Below the pieces are notes generated by a model, which saw only the letters and a list, made by a program, of their open reading frames with translations, ran no database searches and was not told the origin of the DNA. Below, piece by piece: positions 48,746-57,207 of a DNA stretch of 64,000 nucleotides (the stretch's first letter is position 1; the number at the start of each line of letters is the position of its first letter). The stretch lies in the NCBI RefSeq assembly GCF_902706195.1, contig NZ_CACSJO010000007.1, forward strand, positions 1 to 64,000, given 5' to 3'. A program made the translations under genes and the position numbers. This DNA is from Novosphingobium sp. 18050 (GTDB lineage Bacteria > Pseudomonadota > Alphaproteobacteria > Sphingomonadales > Sphingomonadaceae).

Positions 48746-51553
48746 TTTATCCTGGAACCAAGTACGATTCGTACGTTCATTGGCATCTTGGTTTAAGTCT
48801 GCCGCGCCCTGCACAGCACCACCCCGATTTGCCTCAGATGCGGCTCGCCTGCTTTCGATCGACGCGCGCCCCTCGTTGATCGCTCCAGCCACCTCGGCCT
48901 GAAACTCTGCAAAGCCGCTGTCACCTCCACCACCGCCGCCGCGGCGGCCACCGCCCGCGCCTAGGCTACCGCGGAGATCGGCTTCGCTGAAGTCGCTGGG
49001 CCCTTGGACCGATCCGCGTAGCTCAGTAGGGGGTACGAGCTCATCGCGGACTGGCTCCATGATGTGATCGACATAGTCCTTGGCAATACGATCAACGATC
49101 ATGTCACGCGCGCGCATCTGGGTCGGGCTGAGATCCTGAGCCTGAAGCGAAGGAGCGCCAAGCGCCCGGAACTCGGCGCTGTTGGCGTATTCCTGATACT
49201 GACTCGCAACGATCTGTGAAAGGTCCTGACTGACTTGGACGCCGCCGCCCTCGCGCATAGTCCAGGTTGTCCCAAGCGACCGGGATGCCTCCTCAATCTC
49301 GGCCAGTTGTCGATCAATCGAGCGGATTTCTTCGACCGTCTTATCGCGGAATGAGCGGCTTTCCGAATAGCCCTCGTTCCGGGAGAAGTTGCCGCTACGG
49401 GAGTAGCCCTCTTCGTTCAGGCGGAAGTCCTTGCTATAATCCTCGCCTTCTTTGCTGGTTTCGCTGGAGTTTATATTCGAGCGGTCGCTTCGTGACTGAT
49501 TTGACGTGTCGGAAAACACAACTCCATCCCAGGCATCTTTACTGATGCTTCCGGAGAAACCTCCCGTGAGCGGCGAAGCGCCGCCTCCCTTACCGCTGCC
49601 GCCTTTGCCACCTCGGCCAGACGGACTGAGGTTGGCATTAGCACTCCATTGAGTGCCGGTGCCGGCTTTATATTGCTCTTGCGAGGAACGGCTAGAATCC
49701 GTTCCTTGCGCGATATCTCGGCCAGAACCAGTCTGGTCGCCCGAGCCCTGAGACTTATTATGACTTTCGCCCCGGCTTGCAGTGTTGCCATGCCCCGAGG
49801 AACCCTCAGAACCGCTGGAAGTACGGAAGCCGTCGCTCGAGCTAAAGCCCGCACGCTCCAGCGCAGCCACGCGCTCCGACCTTGAGTTCGTGAGTGAGGT
49901 ACGCCGCGTCTCAAGCTCGGACGCGGCCTGGCTGACCTCAGCCATGGTCGAGCGGGACACGCTCGGCGTGAAGCCTAGGCTGCTGATACCTGGCCGACTG
50001 TCATAGACTGTCGTCCCATCAGCCGTCTGTGCCGACTGCGTGCCATTGTCGTTGACGAACGTCGAACGCCCGAAGCCGCCAGTGTATGCCGGCGCTGTGT
50101 TCCACTGGTCGCGCTGGACCACGTTGCCGGTGAGGTTCTGGTAGCTCTGGTTACCGTAGGAGTAGTTGCCCGTTGTGCGCTCGATCGCCGCCGCCTCGGC
50201 CGCCGACTGCGCCGGCGCCAGCATCGAGGTAGCCTGGCTCGAAATCGTCATCGCGCCCTTGGCGAGGCCTCCTGCAAGGAATGGGATCGACATCATCAAG
50301 AAGCCGGCGATCGTCGCCGTGTCGGCGTTGACGGCATCGATGCCTTCGATCGTTGACATGGTGATGCCGCCGGGCGCGGTCGCGGCCATGGCGGACTCCT
50401 CCCGGCCCATGATGAACATATGCAGCACCGCGTAAAGCGGCCCCCAGGCGGCGAGATAGAAGAACCCGGTCAGGTAGCCCTTCAGCGCTCCCACGCCAGT
50501 CTGAGGCATGAGGAAGAGCGGGAAGATCACCGGGAACATGGCGTAGAACACCACAACCAGCACGATGTTGAGCAGCGGCACCCAGGTCATCGCCTGCTGC
50601 GAGATCGAGGTGTAAGTATTCTTGGCCTGGGTCTCGGCGCGCATCATCGCGAAGGTATCGCCATCGGCCGAGGACAGGTTCGCGCGGGCTTCAAGGAAAG
50701 CGTCCGTCAATGCGCGCTGCTGGAAGATCTGTCCGGCATTCTGCGTGCTACCGTGGAACTGCGCTGCCACCGCGGGAAGGTCTGCCTCCAGCTTCGCCTT
50801 GGCGGCGGCCTGCGTCAGGTTCGGGAAGAAGCTGGGCGCAATCTTGCCGATCTCCTCATCGGTCTTGGCCGGAATGCCCGCAGCGCCGGCAAGAGCGGTA
50901 TAGGATGCTGCACAGGTGCGGATTTCGGTCGAACCGTCATCGTTCCAGTACGACATCGCCCGCGCCGGCGAGCCGGGGCCCATATCGGCGAGGATGTCGT
51001 TCGAGTTCATGACGTCGTTCGGGTTTTTCTGGCCGAGCAGGAAATCGTAGAAGAGGCACTGCTTGAAATACTCGGTGAGGTTCGTCCGGACGCGCGGATC
51101 GCGGAACTTGAAGTCCCGCGTCTTGTCGTAGAGCCGCGAGCCGTAAATGATGCCATTCGTGCGATACTCGAGCGCGTCGGGCATCACGAAGACGGTCTCG
51201 GCCTGCTGGGTCAGCCAGTCCCCGATCTGGCTCGTGAACGAGGCGATCGCTGCCAGGCCAATCGGTACATTGGGAACGACGGCCGGCGCGAGCCCGGGGT
51301 TGATCCGGTCCGTGACCTTCACCTCGGTCGTGGGCACGATCAGCACCCCATACATCAGCGTGGCTGAGAGGAACCAGTTGAGCCAGGCTTTCCAGTTGAG
51401 GCTGAACGCCACCACCAGCAGCACGTAGGCCAGACCCATCACCATCGTGACCTGGATCAGCGAGCGGAAGCCCCCTCCCCCGGTCCAGGATGCAACAGCG
51501 TTCAGGACGTTGACGATGTACTCACCGCCGCCGATCGTGAAGACCTCAAGCAT
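48731..51553 (-). CDS. traG: TraG-like conjugal transfer protein (F-type mating pair stabilisation)
   Basis: A 940-residue protein. The N-terminal half is a polytopic membrane domain with TraG_N features (EVFTIGGGEYIVNVLNAVAS, FSLNWKAWLNWFLSATLMYG; later MFPVIFPLFLMPQTGVGALK). The C-terminal half is soluble and very rich in Ser, Gly and Gln (about residues 570-740). In F, TraG acts in pilus assembly and, through its periplasmic C-terminus, in mating-pair stabilisation and entry exclusion. The ATG at 51553 is 10 nt after the traH stop. It is the last gene of the operon. Confidence 0.93.
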   Translation of the reverse strand: MLEVFTIGGGEYIVNVLNAVASWTGGGGFRSLIQVTMVMGLAYVLLVVAFSLNWKAWLNWFLSATLMYGVLIVPTTEVKVTDRINPGLAPAVVPNVPIGLAAIASFTSQIGDWLTQQAETVFVMPDALEYRTNGIIYGSRLYDKTRDFKFRDPRVRTNLTEYFKQCLFYDFLLGQKNPNDVMNSNDILADMGPGSPARAMSYWNDDGSTEIRTCAASYTALAGAAGIPAKTDEEIGKIAPSFFPNLTQAAAKAKLEADLPAVAAQFHGSTQNAGQIFQQRALTDAFLEARANLSSADGDTFAMMRAETQAKNTYTSISQQAMTWVPLLNIVLVVVFYAMFPVIFPLFLMPQTGVGALKGYLTGFFYLAAWGPLYAVLHMFIMGREESAMAATAPGGITMSTIEGIDAVNADTATIAGFLMMSIPFLAGGLAKGAMTISSQATSMLAPAQSAAEAAAIERTTGNYSYGNQSYQNLTGNVVQRDQWNTAPAYTGGFGRSTFVNDNGTQSAQTADGTTVYDSRPGISSLGFTPSVSRSTMAEVSQAASELETRRTSLTNSRSERVAALERAGFSSSDGFRTSSGSEGSSGHGNTASRGESHNKSQGSGDQTGSGRDIAQGTDSSRSSQEQYKAGTGTQWSANANLSPSGRGGKGGSGKGGGASPLTGGFSGSISKDAWDGVVFSDTSNQSRSDRSNINSSETSKEGEDYSKDFRLNEEGYSRSGNFSRNEGYSESRSFRDKTVEEIRSIDRQLAEIEEASRSLGTTWTMREGGGVQVSQDLSQIVASQYQEYANSAEFRALGAPSLQAQDLSPTQMRARDMIVDRIAKDYVDHIMEPVRDELVPPTELRGSVQGPSDFSEADLRGSLGAGGGRRGGGGGGDSGFAEFQAEVAGAINEGRASIESRRAASEANRGGAVQGAADLNQDANERTNRTWFQDKDRGR

Positions 51554-51563
51554 GGCAACTGTC

Positions 51564-52991
51564 CTAGTTGAGCCCTTGCGCCGTGGCGCCGGAACGGAAG
51601 GAGAGCGCGGCCGACATCTGGGGCGATATCGAGTTGCGCAGCGTGCGTTCGAGGAAGACCGCCCGATCGACATAGGTCTGGGTGCGGACAAGCCGCTCGT
51701 TGAGGCTGTAGCTGTAGCCGTCGAGCACCTTGCTGACATTCTGGAGCTGGTCACGCCACTGCGCGAGCGTGGCCTTGTCCGCTTCGTTGAAGGAGCCCTG
51801 CCCCTTCTGCACGTAGCCGTAAAACTCCTGGACGATCTGCTCGAGCATATCGACTGCGACGATCTCGGCGAGCCCCTGGATGTCGGCCTGGGTCATGCCG
51901 CCCATCTGAGCAGCCGCGTTCACCGTGATGATCTTGTAGAGCGGGACGCTCGTACCGCCGAGGATACCGACCTCCTCGGCCGAGAGGGCCTCGTTGGAGC
52001 GAACCTTGGCCGCCATCGAGCCGATGAGGGCCGCAACGCGGGGTTGCAGGGCCTGTGCCTCGCTGATGGTCACCGTGCCGCTGGGCGTCGGATTGAGGCA
52101 GTCCTCCGTTTCGTCGCAGCGCAGGACGTTCGTGTCCGAGGTGCCGAGCAGCAAGCCCTGGATGAGATCGCGGTTGCCCTGCCCGACGTACTTGACCGTG
52201 CCGGTGCCCTCGTCGGAGTCGGCGCGCTGGTAGATGATCGTGCCCACCAGCGACATGAGGTACTCCTTGAACTCGCGCGAGAACGAGGGGTAGCTCTTGT
52301 TCAGCATGTGCCAGGTGTAATTGTACGACTTGGACGGGATCGTTTCGTCGTCGTTCTTGCCCAGGATCTCGGTGCGCTCTCCGCCGGCATTGCAGTCCTG
52401 CCGCGCCTTCGCCCAGTCGGTCGCGAAGCCTTGCGAGTTGGCGATCGCTTTACAAACCTCGCTGTCGCGGCCCTGGCTTTCACCCCACAACCCGGCAACG
52501 AGGCCCTGTGCGGCCTCGCACGACGAGATGTTCATCTGATTCAGCTTCTCGACCTTCTGCGCCATCTCCTCGATGGTCTGGGAGATCTGCGGGCTGATCG
52601 ACTTGATCGCGAGCTGGAAGGCAAAGCCCAGCGCATTGCTGGCGACGCCCTTGAGCATCGCCACGATCTGATCGGTGTTGATGAACGAGAACGAGCCACC
52701 GAAGATGTCGATGCCGCCGCAGCCCGCTTTGACGCTCGGCAGCTGAATGTTGACCGGGTTGACCTGCTTGTTCTTGAACCGCGTCCACACGCCGCCGCCG
52801 GTGTAGTAGCCGGCTGACTGACCTTCGAAGGCAGTCGGGCCATAGGCATTGCCGGCGCCTCCCATGTCGTTGAAGAAGTCGTTGAGCTCACTGCCGACGT
52901 TGGCCTGCGCCTGCACGACCGCGAGCTGCGACACGGACAGCATGCTGAGCATCAGCCCGACACGCGCGCGCCATTTGAGGGATCGTGCCAT
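51564..52991 (-). CDS. traH: TraH conjugal transfer pilus assembly protein
   Basis: A 475-residue exported protein: a signal peptide (LMLSMLSVSQLAVVQAQA), then DFFNDMGGAGNAYGPTAFEG, QSAGYYTGGGVWTRFKNKQV, KAGCGGIDIFGGSFSFINTD and LGFAFQLAIKSISPQISQTI. All are hallmarks of F-type TraH, a periplasmic partner of TraF, TraU and TrbI in pilus extension and retraction. Start and traF stop overlap by one base (TGATG). Confidence 0.95.
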   Translation of the reverse strand: MARSLKWRARVGLMLSMLSVSQLAVVQAQANVGSELNDFFNDMGGAGNAYGPTAFEGQSAGYYTGGGVWTRFKNKQVNPVNIQLPSVKAGCGGIDIFGGSFSFINTDQIVAMLKGVASNALGFAFQLAIKSISPQISQTIEEMAQKVEKLNQMNISSCEAAQGLVAGLWGESQGRDSEVCKAIANSQGFATDWAKARQDCNAGGERTEILGKNDDETIPSKSYNYTWHMLNKSYPSFSREFKEYLMSLVGTIIYQRADSDEGTGTVKYVGQGNRDLIQGLLLGTSDTNVLRCDETEDCLNPTPSGTVTISEAQALQPRVAALIGSMAAKVRSNEALSAEEVGILGGTSVPLYKIITVNAAAQMGGMTQADIQGLAEIVAVDMLEQIVQEFYGYVQKGQGSFNEADKATLAQWRDQLQNVSKVLDGYSYSLNERLVRTQTYVDRAVFLERTLRNSISPQMSAALSFRSGATAQGLN

Positions 52992-53845
52992 CAGTAGTCA
53001 CTCCCAGGTTCGGTCTGCGTGAGGGTAAAAATGCGATCCATCACCTCGTCGGCCGCCATCAGGCCGTAGCCGATCGGGATCGGCTGCTTGGTCTGGGTGT
53101 CGAACAGCACCAGCGCCGGCACCTGGTTGCCGGTCAGACCCATGCGCTGGTACTGACCGGTGTTGACGGCAAAGCGCGGAAACGCCTCGTTGCCGCCACC
53201 GTCCATCGATACGGCGAGGACCTCCAGGCCGTACTGGTCCGAGATCGAGCGCACGATCGGGCTGAAGACGTGGCAAGCCGAGCAGTTCGAGGAGTAGAAG
53301 TAGAACACCCCGTAGCGCTGCGAGAGCCCCTGCATGGTCGATGACTTTGCCGCCTTGCGGTCGGTCATCCATGTCTGCTTGCCGAGCGAGTTGATCGGCC
53401 GCTGAAGGGTGTAGTCGAGATCCGGGTTCTGCCAGACCGTGCGCCCCCACACGTCAGCGAATGTCGATGCGCGATCGAGCTGCTCACGCTGGAAACGCAT
53501 GTAGGAAGCCAGGTTCTCCGACGTCGGCTCCAGGATAGCCCGGGCCTTGAGTTCATCGAGCTGCTCGGTGATTGCCGCCAATTGCTTGGCCGCCGGCACT
53601 CCCGGCGTTGCTGGCTTGCCCTTCGCCATCTCGCGCGCCTTGTCCGGATCGCAATAGAACCAGCTGCCGAGCTTGCGCTGCTCGCAGTAGAACGCATCAC
53701 GCGGGGTGAGCGCGGAAGTGGGGGAGAACGCAGCCGTGGCGCTCGTTGGAGTGGTCTGATCTTCCTGGGCAGTCGCGGCGATCGGCGCGGCGGTCTGGGC
53801 GAGGAGAGCAAGAACAGCAGGGAACACATAGCCAGTCTTATGCAT
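52991..53845 (-). CDS. traF: TraF-like conjugal pilus assembly protein with thioredoxin motif
   Basis: A 284-residue periplasmic protein: a signal peptide (LALLAQTAAPIAATAQ), the FYCEQRKLGSWFYCDPDKAR block of type-F TraF, and a thioredoxin-like domain with GVFYFYSSNCSACHVFSPIV (C-x-x-C near residue 187). The CxxC suggests true disulfide chemistry, useful for the Cys-rich TraN and TraU. It overlaps orf124 by 8 nt and traH by 1 nt. Confidence 0.93.
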   Translation of the reverse strand: MHKTGYVFPAVLALLAQTAAPIAATAQEDQTTPTSATAAFSPTSALTPRDAFYCEQRKLGSWFYCDPDKAREMAKGKPATPGVPAAKQLAAITEQLDELKARAILEPTSENLASYMRFQREQLDRASTFADVWGRTVWQNPDLDYTLQRPINSLGKQTWMTDRKAAKSSTMQGLSQRYGVFYFYSSNCSACHVFSPIVRSISDQYGLEVLAVSMDGGGNEAFPRFAVNTGQYQRMGLTGNQVPALVLFDTQTKQPIPIGYGLMAADEVMDRIFTLTQTEPGSDY

Positions 53846-54212
53846 GGCCGGACTCCTTGGTGAGGTTGAGCAAGCTGAGGATCATGGCGGGGTTGAGAAG
53901 GCCAAGACCGCGATCGATCATGCGGATGCAGCCGCCGTAGAGCGTCGTCACTGCATTGATGCCGTCGGGCGTCAGGCCATAGGCACACAGCGCTTCGTCG
54001 CCGCGCCGCACGATGCCCCGGGCAACCATGCTTTCCAGGGCGGCCGACACATCAGGAACCCGGACCTGGCGCAGGAACCAGTCCGAGAGGATTTCCTGCA
54101 GGTCCTCGTCACTGGTGATGACCTGGCGCGAGATGGCGCTGGCGACGGCGAGCTCGAAGACGCTGAGGTCCGGAACACGGCGGTCGGCATGGATTTGGAT
54201 TACGTCGCTCAT
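53838..54212 (-). CDS. orf124, unknown protein in the tra operon
   Basis: A 124-residue protein without signal peptide: LSVFELAVASAISRQVITSD, LRQVRVPDVSAALESMVARG, IVRRGDEALCAYGLTPDGIN and a helical tail. The layout (helices, then VARGIVRRGDEALCAYGLT-like wing) resembles a winged helix, so it may be cytoplasmic and DNA-binding. That is weak inference. It sits between traN and traF with a 1-nt (TAATG) and an 8-nt overlap. In F this slot holds trbE. Confidence 0.7.
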   Translation of the reverse strand: MSDVIQIHADRRVPDLSVFELAVASAISRQVITSDEDLQEILSDWFLRQVRVPDVSAALESMVARGIVRRGDEALCAYGLTPDGINAVTTLYGGCIRMIDRGLGLLNPAMILSLLNLTKESGHA

Positions 54213-56044
54213 TACTTTCCCGTGCCCCCGTGAAGCTTGTAATATTCGTCGATCTTGTCCTGGATCTCGATCGAGGTCTGGACTTCATCGGGTACCTTCG
54301 CGGCGTCGATGAACTCGCTGTAGACTTCGGTGAAATCCATCTTCGACAGGTCGAGCCTCTGGAATTCCTCGATCAGAAAACCCTTGCAGTCCGGCTCCTT
54401 GGCCTTGCCCCAGGTCTTGCCGATCTGGGCTCGGCCCTGCTCCTGCAGGATGCGGCTGAGCTTGCTCTCGAAGCAGCAGTAGTTCTTGCGCTTGGAGGTG
54501 CAGACGCCGAGCACCTTGTCCGAGCAGTAGGTGCCGACGTAGTGGCACAGGCCCATACGATCCTTGACGTCGAGCATCTTCTCCTCGGGATCGCACAGGA
54601 ACATGGTCAGGAACGGTGTCGCCAGAGCGGCGATCGCAGCCGGGCCGCTGGCAATCGCGGCGGCGCCGGCCGCCGTCGTGATAAGACCGGACGTCTTGCC
54701 CGCGCAGCAGTTGACCAGGCCGAACACCGGCTTGTGGCAGCCGGCCTTCTCGCCATTGAACAGCGTCATGGTCTCAGGATCGAAGTGATCGCGGACATTG
54801 CCCATGGCCTGCACCGCGACCATCGCATCCTTGAACTCGGTCGAGGCTTCTCGCTCGACCTGGGTGCACTCGCCGTTGATGCAGTAGAGATCGCCGCCGC
54901 AGATCGAGCCGCCGGGCTCTCCGGTTCCGGTATCGGGCGTCTTGCACGCATAGACCTTGTCAAAGACGTTGCACGAGCCGTCCTCGTTCTCGCTCAGGCA
55001 CTCGTTATGGTCGAAGTGGCATTCCGGCTTGTTGTCCAGTTCGGTGCAGTCATTAGCCGGCCGACGCTCGGTGCATTGGAAGGTACGGGACCAAGCCCAG
55101 CATGGCTGCGTGACCGGTATGCCGTCGATCACGCGGGTGACCGGATCGCTGTCGGTGCAGATCTCCGCGCCCTGCTCCACGCACTGCGCGTTCGAGGCAT
55201 AGGAACACGCCGCCACGTTGCGTGTCACGATCGGAGGACTGATCGTTTCGGATTTTGATGACCAGTATGTGCCCGTAGCTGGATCGATCCCGTTGAATAT
55301 CCCAGGGATTGTACCCGACAGGCCGCTCAGCTCTTTAGTGCACTCGAATATTTCCGGAGAGTAGGCCGTATCCTTGCAATCTTTCGTCGGCGAGTAGCCG
55401 TAGCGCTTGAGCTCGGAGCAGTAGCCAAACGTGCCTTTGCTCTTGCAAGTGCCATCGGCGATGGCAGAACCGAACCCTGCCCTTGCGACGTACGGCCCGC
55501 TGGTCGAGGTATAATAAATCCAAGTGCTCACCCGATCGAAGCGGACGTTCAGCGAGGAGGTGCAAGTCTGCTGCTGCTGGAACAGCTGGTCCCCCTGGTT
55601 GCAGGTCTCGTAATACGTCGAGCCTGCCGCTCCAGAGGTGGGCAGCGGCTCACATGCTGCCGCCGAGCCCCCCACACCCATGCCTGAACCGAGGAAGCTC
55701 TCCGGCGTGTCCTCGATCGTCTTGGCGGCCGCGAGATCGATTGTGGAGGGATCGAACTCGGGTCGGGTCGGATCGATCACGACGCTGTAATTCGGATCAC
55801 TGTAGCGCGCGTTCACACCCGCGTCGGTCAGCGCCTCGTCATCGTCGAGGTACTTCGACGCATCGATGTCAGTGCCGCCGTAGCCCGGCACGCTGTTTTC
55901 CGCGCCGCTCTGCAGGATGGTGGTGGCGGAGCCCTCGCGCACGGACTTGGCGAGGTCCTCGCCCTGCTTCGCCGTCTCGGACTGCGCCAGCGCAGGAGAC
56001 GAGAACACGCATCCCACCATCAAGAAGGGCAGCCACAACTTCAC
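54212..56044 (-). CDS. traN: TraN conjugal transfer mating-pair stabilisation protein
   Basis: A 610-residue Cys-rich outer-membrane protein: a signal peptide (FLMVGCVFSSPALAQS), then many cysteines in the central part (CEPLPTSGAAGSTYYETCNQ, TCKSKGTFGYCSELKRYGYS) and the C-terminal signature CYVGTYCSDKVLG-like text LCHYVGTYCSDKVLGVCTSK, RKNYCCFESKLSRILQEQGR. TraN recognises the recipient surface in F. The start is GTG, overlapping the trbC stop by 4 nt (GTGA). Confidence 0.95.
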   Translation of the reverse strand: MKLWLPFLMVGCVFSSPALAQSETAKQGEDLAKSVREGSATTILQSGAENSVPGYGGTDIDASKYLDDDEALTDAGVNARYSDPNYSVVIDPTRPEFDPSTIDLAAAKTIEDTPESFLGSGMGVGGSAAACEPLPTSGAAGSTYYETCNQGDQLFQQQQTCTSSLNVRFDRVSTWIYYTSTSGPYVARAGFGSAIADGTCKSKGTFGYCSELKRYGYSPTKDCKDTAYSPEIFECTKELSGLSGTIPGIFNGIDPATGTYWSSKSETISPPIVTRNVAACSYASNAQCVEQGAEICTDSDPVTRVIDGIPVTQPCWAWSRTFQCTERRPANDCTELDNKPECHFDHNECLSENEDGSCNVFDKVYACKTPDTGTGEPGGSICGGDLYCINGECTQVEREASTEFKDAMVAVQAMGNVRDHFDPETMTLFNGEKAGCHKPVFGLVNCCAGKTSGLITTAAGAAAIASGPAAIAALATPFLTMFLCDPEEKMLDVKDRMGLCHYVGTYCSDKVLGVCTSKRKNYCCFESKLSRILQEQGRAQIGKTWGKAKEPDCKGFLIEEFQRLDLSKMDFTEVYSEFIDAAKVPDEVQTSIEIQDKIDEYYKLHGGTGK

Positions 56045-56787
56045 GGACGCTTTACCAGGTTGGCCAGCGCGACGCGAGAGGCCGGCGCACCAGGCCCCTC
56101 ACCTTCCGCGAATGTCTGCAGCGCGTAGCTGAGCGTCACATTGCCGGTGATCCGGTCGTGCGGCGGCGGCGGCGTGACGCAGTCGAGCTGATCGCACGGC
56201 TCGAAGCTGCCCGAGGCGGCGACGATCGTGGGCACCCGGTCGATCTTGAATGCGCGGAACAGGCGCGGGTCGATCGTGATGTTGGGCGCGTCCTTCTGGT
56301 CGACCGCCTTCGCGAGCAGCTGCACGAACGGCTTGGCGCCGCCCTGCGAGAAGCCGCGAAACACGATGACGCCGCCGGCGCGGGTCGTATCGAGGATCGT
56401 GCGGCGCAGCGATTCCTCGGGCATCGACAGGCTGACAAAGGCGATCACCAGCGGGGTCGATTTGGGGCCCGCGAGATTGCCTTTGGCGCCGGCGACCATG
56501 GCATCGAAGTCGATCGGACCATCCTTGCTGCCGCCAGCGATGCCCGACACATCGAGGTCGGCGATGCGGTCGTAGGCGTCATCGACGACAGCTTGCGCCG
56601 CCTTGGCCTGGGGCTCGCCCTGCCCTTTGACGAAGTCGAGCAACGCTTGCGCGTCCGCTTGCGCGGCTTCGCCACGCTTCTCGACGCCCTGCAGATCAAG
56701 GCCCTCTATGGTTTGCGCCAGTGCAGCGCTGACGAGGCCAACCGAAATGACGCCCACGGCGGCCAGAACTGAAGATCTGATCGTCAT
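56041..56787 (-). CDS. trbC: TrbC type-F pilin assembly protein
   Basis: A 248-residue periplasmic protein: a signal peptide (AAVGVISVGLVSAALAQT), LVIAFVSLSMPEESLRRTIL, DTTRAGGVIVFRGFSQGGAK and ITIDPRLFRAFKIDRVPTIV. These are the conserved TrbC_Ftype blocks. In F it is needed for pilus assembly, together with TraW. The ATG overlaps the stop of orf54 by 4 nt. Confidence 0.95.
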   Translation of the reverse strand: MTIRSSVLAAVGVISVGLVSAALAQTIEGLDLQGVEKRGEAAQADAQALLDFVKGQGEPQAKAAQAVVDDAYDRIADLDVSGIAGGSKDGPIDFDAMVAGAKGNLAGPKSTPLVIAFVSLSMPEESLRRTILDTTRAGGVIVFRGFSQGGAKPFVQLLAKAVDQKDAPNITIDPRLFRAFKIDRVPTIVAASGSFEPCDQLDCVTPPPPHDRITGNVTLSYALQTFAEGEGPGAPASRVALANLVKRP

Positions 56788-56948
56788 GGCCGCACCTTCT
56801 CCATCTCGGCTTTCGTCTGCCAGGCAGCGTCTTTTGATGCGTTTTCAACAGTGCCTCGTCCGGCCTCAACTGCAGCAAAGAGCACATAGGAGGCCGCGGT
56901 GAGGCCGAGGATGAGAACCCAAACAGCAAGGGTCTTGCGCGTGCTCAT
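56784..56948 (-). CDS. orf54, small membrane protein in the tra operon
   Basis: A 54-residue protein: a short basic N-terminus (MSTRK), one membrane helix (TLAVWVLILGLTAASYVLFA), then a polar tail (VENASKDAAWQTKAEMEKVR). It has no recognised family. It is coupled on both sides by ATGA overlaps, with orf80 upstream and trbC downstream, which strongly supports it as a real gene despite its size. A single-pass membrane subunit is the likely form. Confidence 0.75.
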   Translation of the reverse strand: MSTRKTLAVWVLILGLTAASYVLFAAVEAGRGTVENASKDAAWQTKAEMEKVRP

Positions 56949-57187
56949 GGCTGCGCAGCCTCATACATTTCCATCCATTCGCGATCGCGCTCTAGCTGGT
57001 TGCGGTATTCGTCAGGATGTTTCATCCGGTTCTCGAAATCCTCGACGAAATCATCGTGTACACTCGCCGCCATAACCCCAAAGAGGACTGTCGCGGCTAT
57101 CCATCCGAATGTAAAAAGAAGGTCCGATACAAAACGCCGATAAGCGGATGTACTGGCGGTGCTTCGGCCGCACTCGGAACAAGTCAT
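56945..57187 (-). CDS. orf80, small protein with CxxC and membrane helix
   Basis: An 80-residue protein beginning MTCSECGRSTASTSAYRRFV, then a membrane helix (LLFTFGWIAATVLFGVMAAS) and an acidic, charged tail (FVEDFENRMKHPDEYRNQLE). The C-S-E-C pair could bind a metal or form a disulfide. AAAGGAGGAGGCATTC before the ATG at 57187 is close to the ideal ribosome-binding site, so this start is preferred to the ATG at 57208, which overlaps the traU stop. Confidence 0.75.
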   Translation of the reverse strand: MTCSECGRSTASTSAYRRFVSDLLFTFGWIAATVLFGVMAASVHDDFVEDFENRMKHPDEYRNQLERDREWMEMYEAAQP

Positions 57188-57207
57188 GAATGCCTCCTCC
57201 TTTGCCA

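Noticed and set aside
50420..52817. Plus-strand frames of 315 and 456 codons opposite traG and traH
   Set aside because: Rich in Arg, Val, Leu and Glu as expected for the complement of GC-rich coding sequence; the minus strand holds well-supported tra genes.
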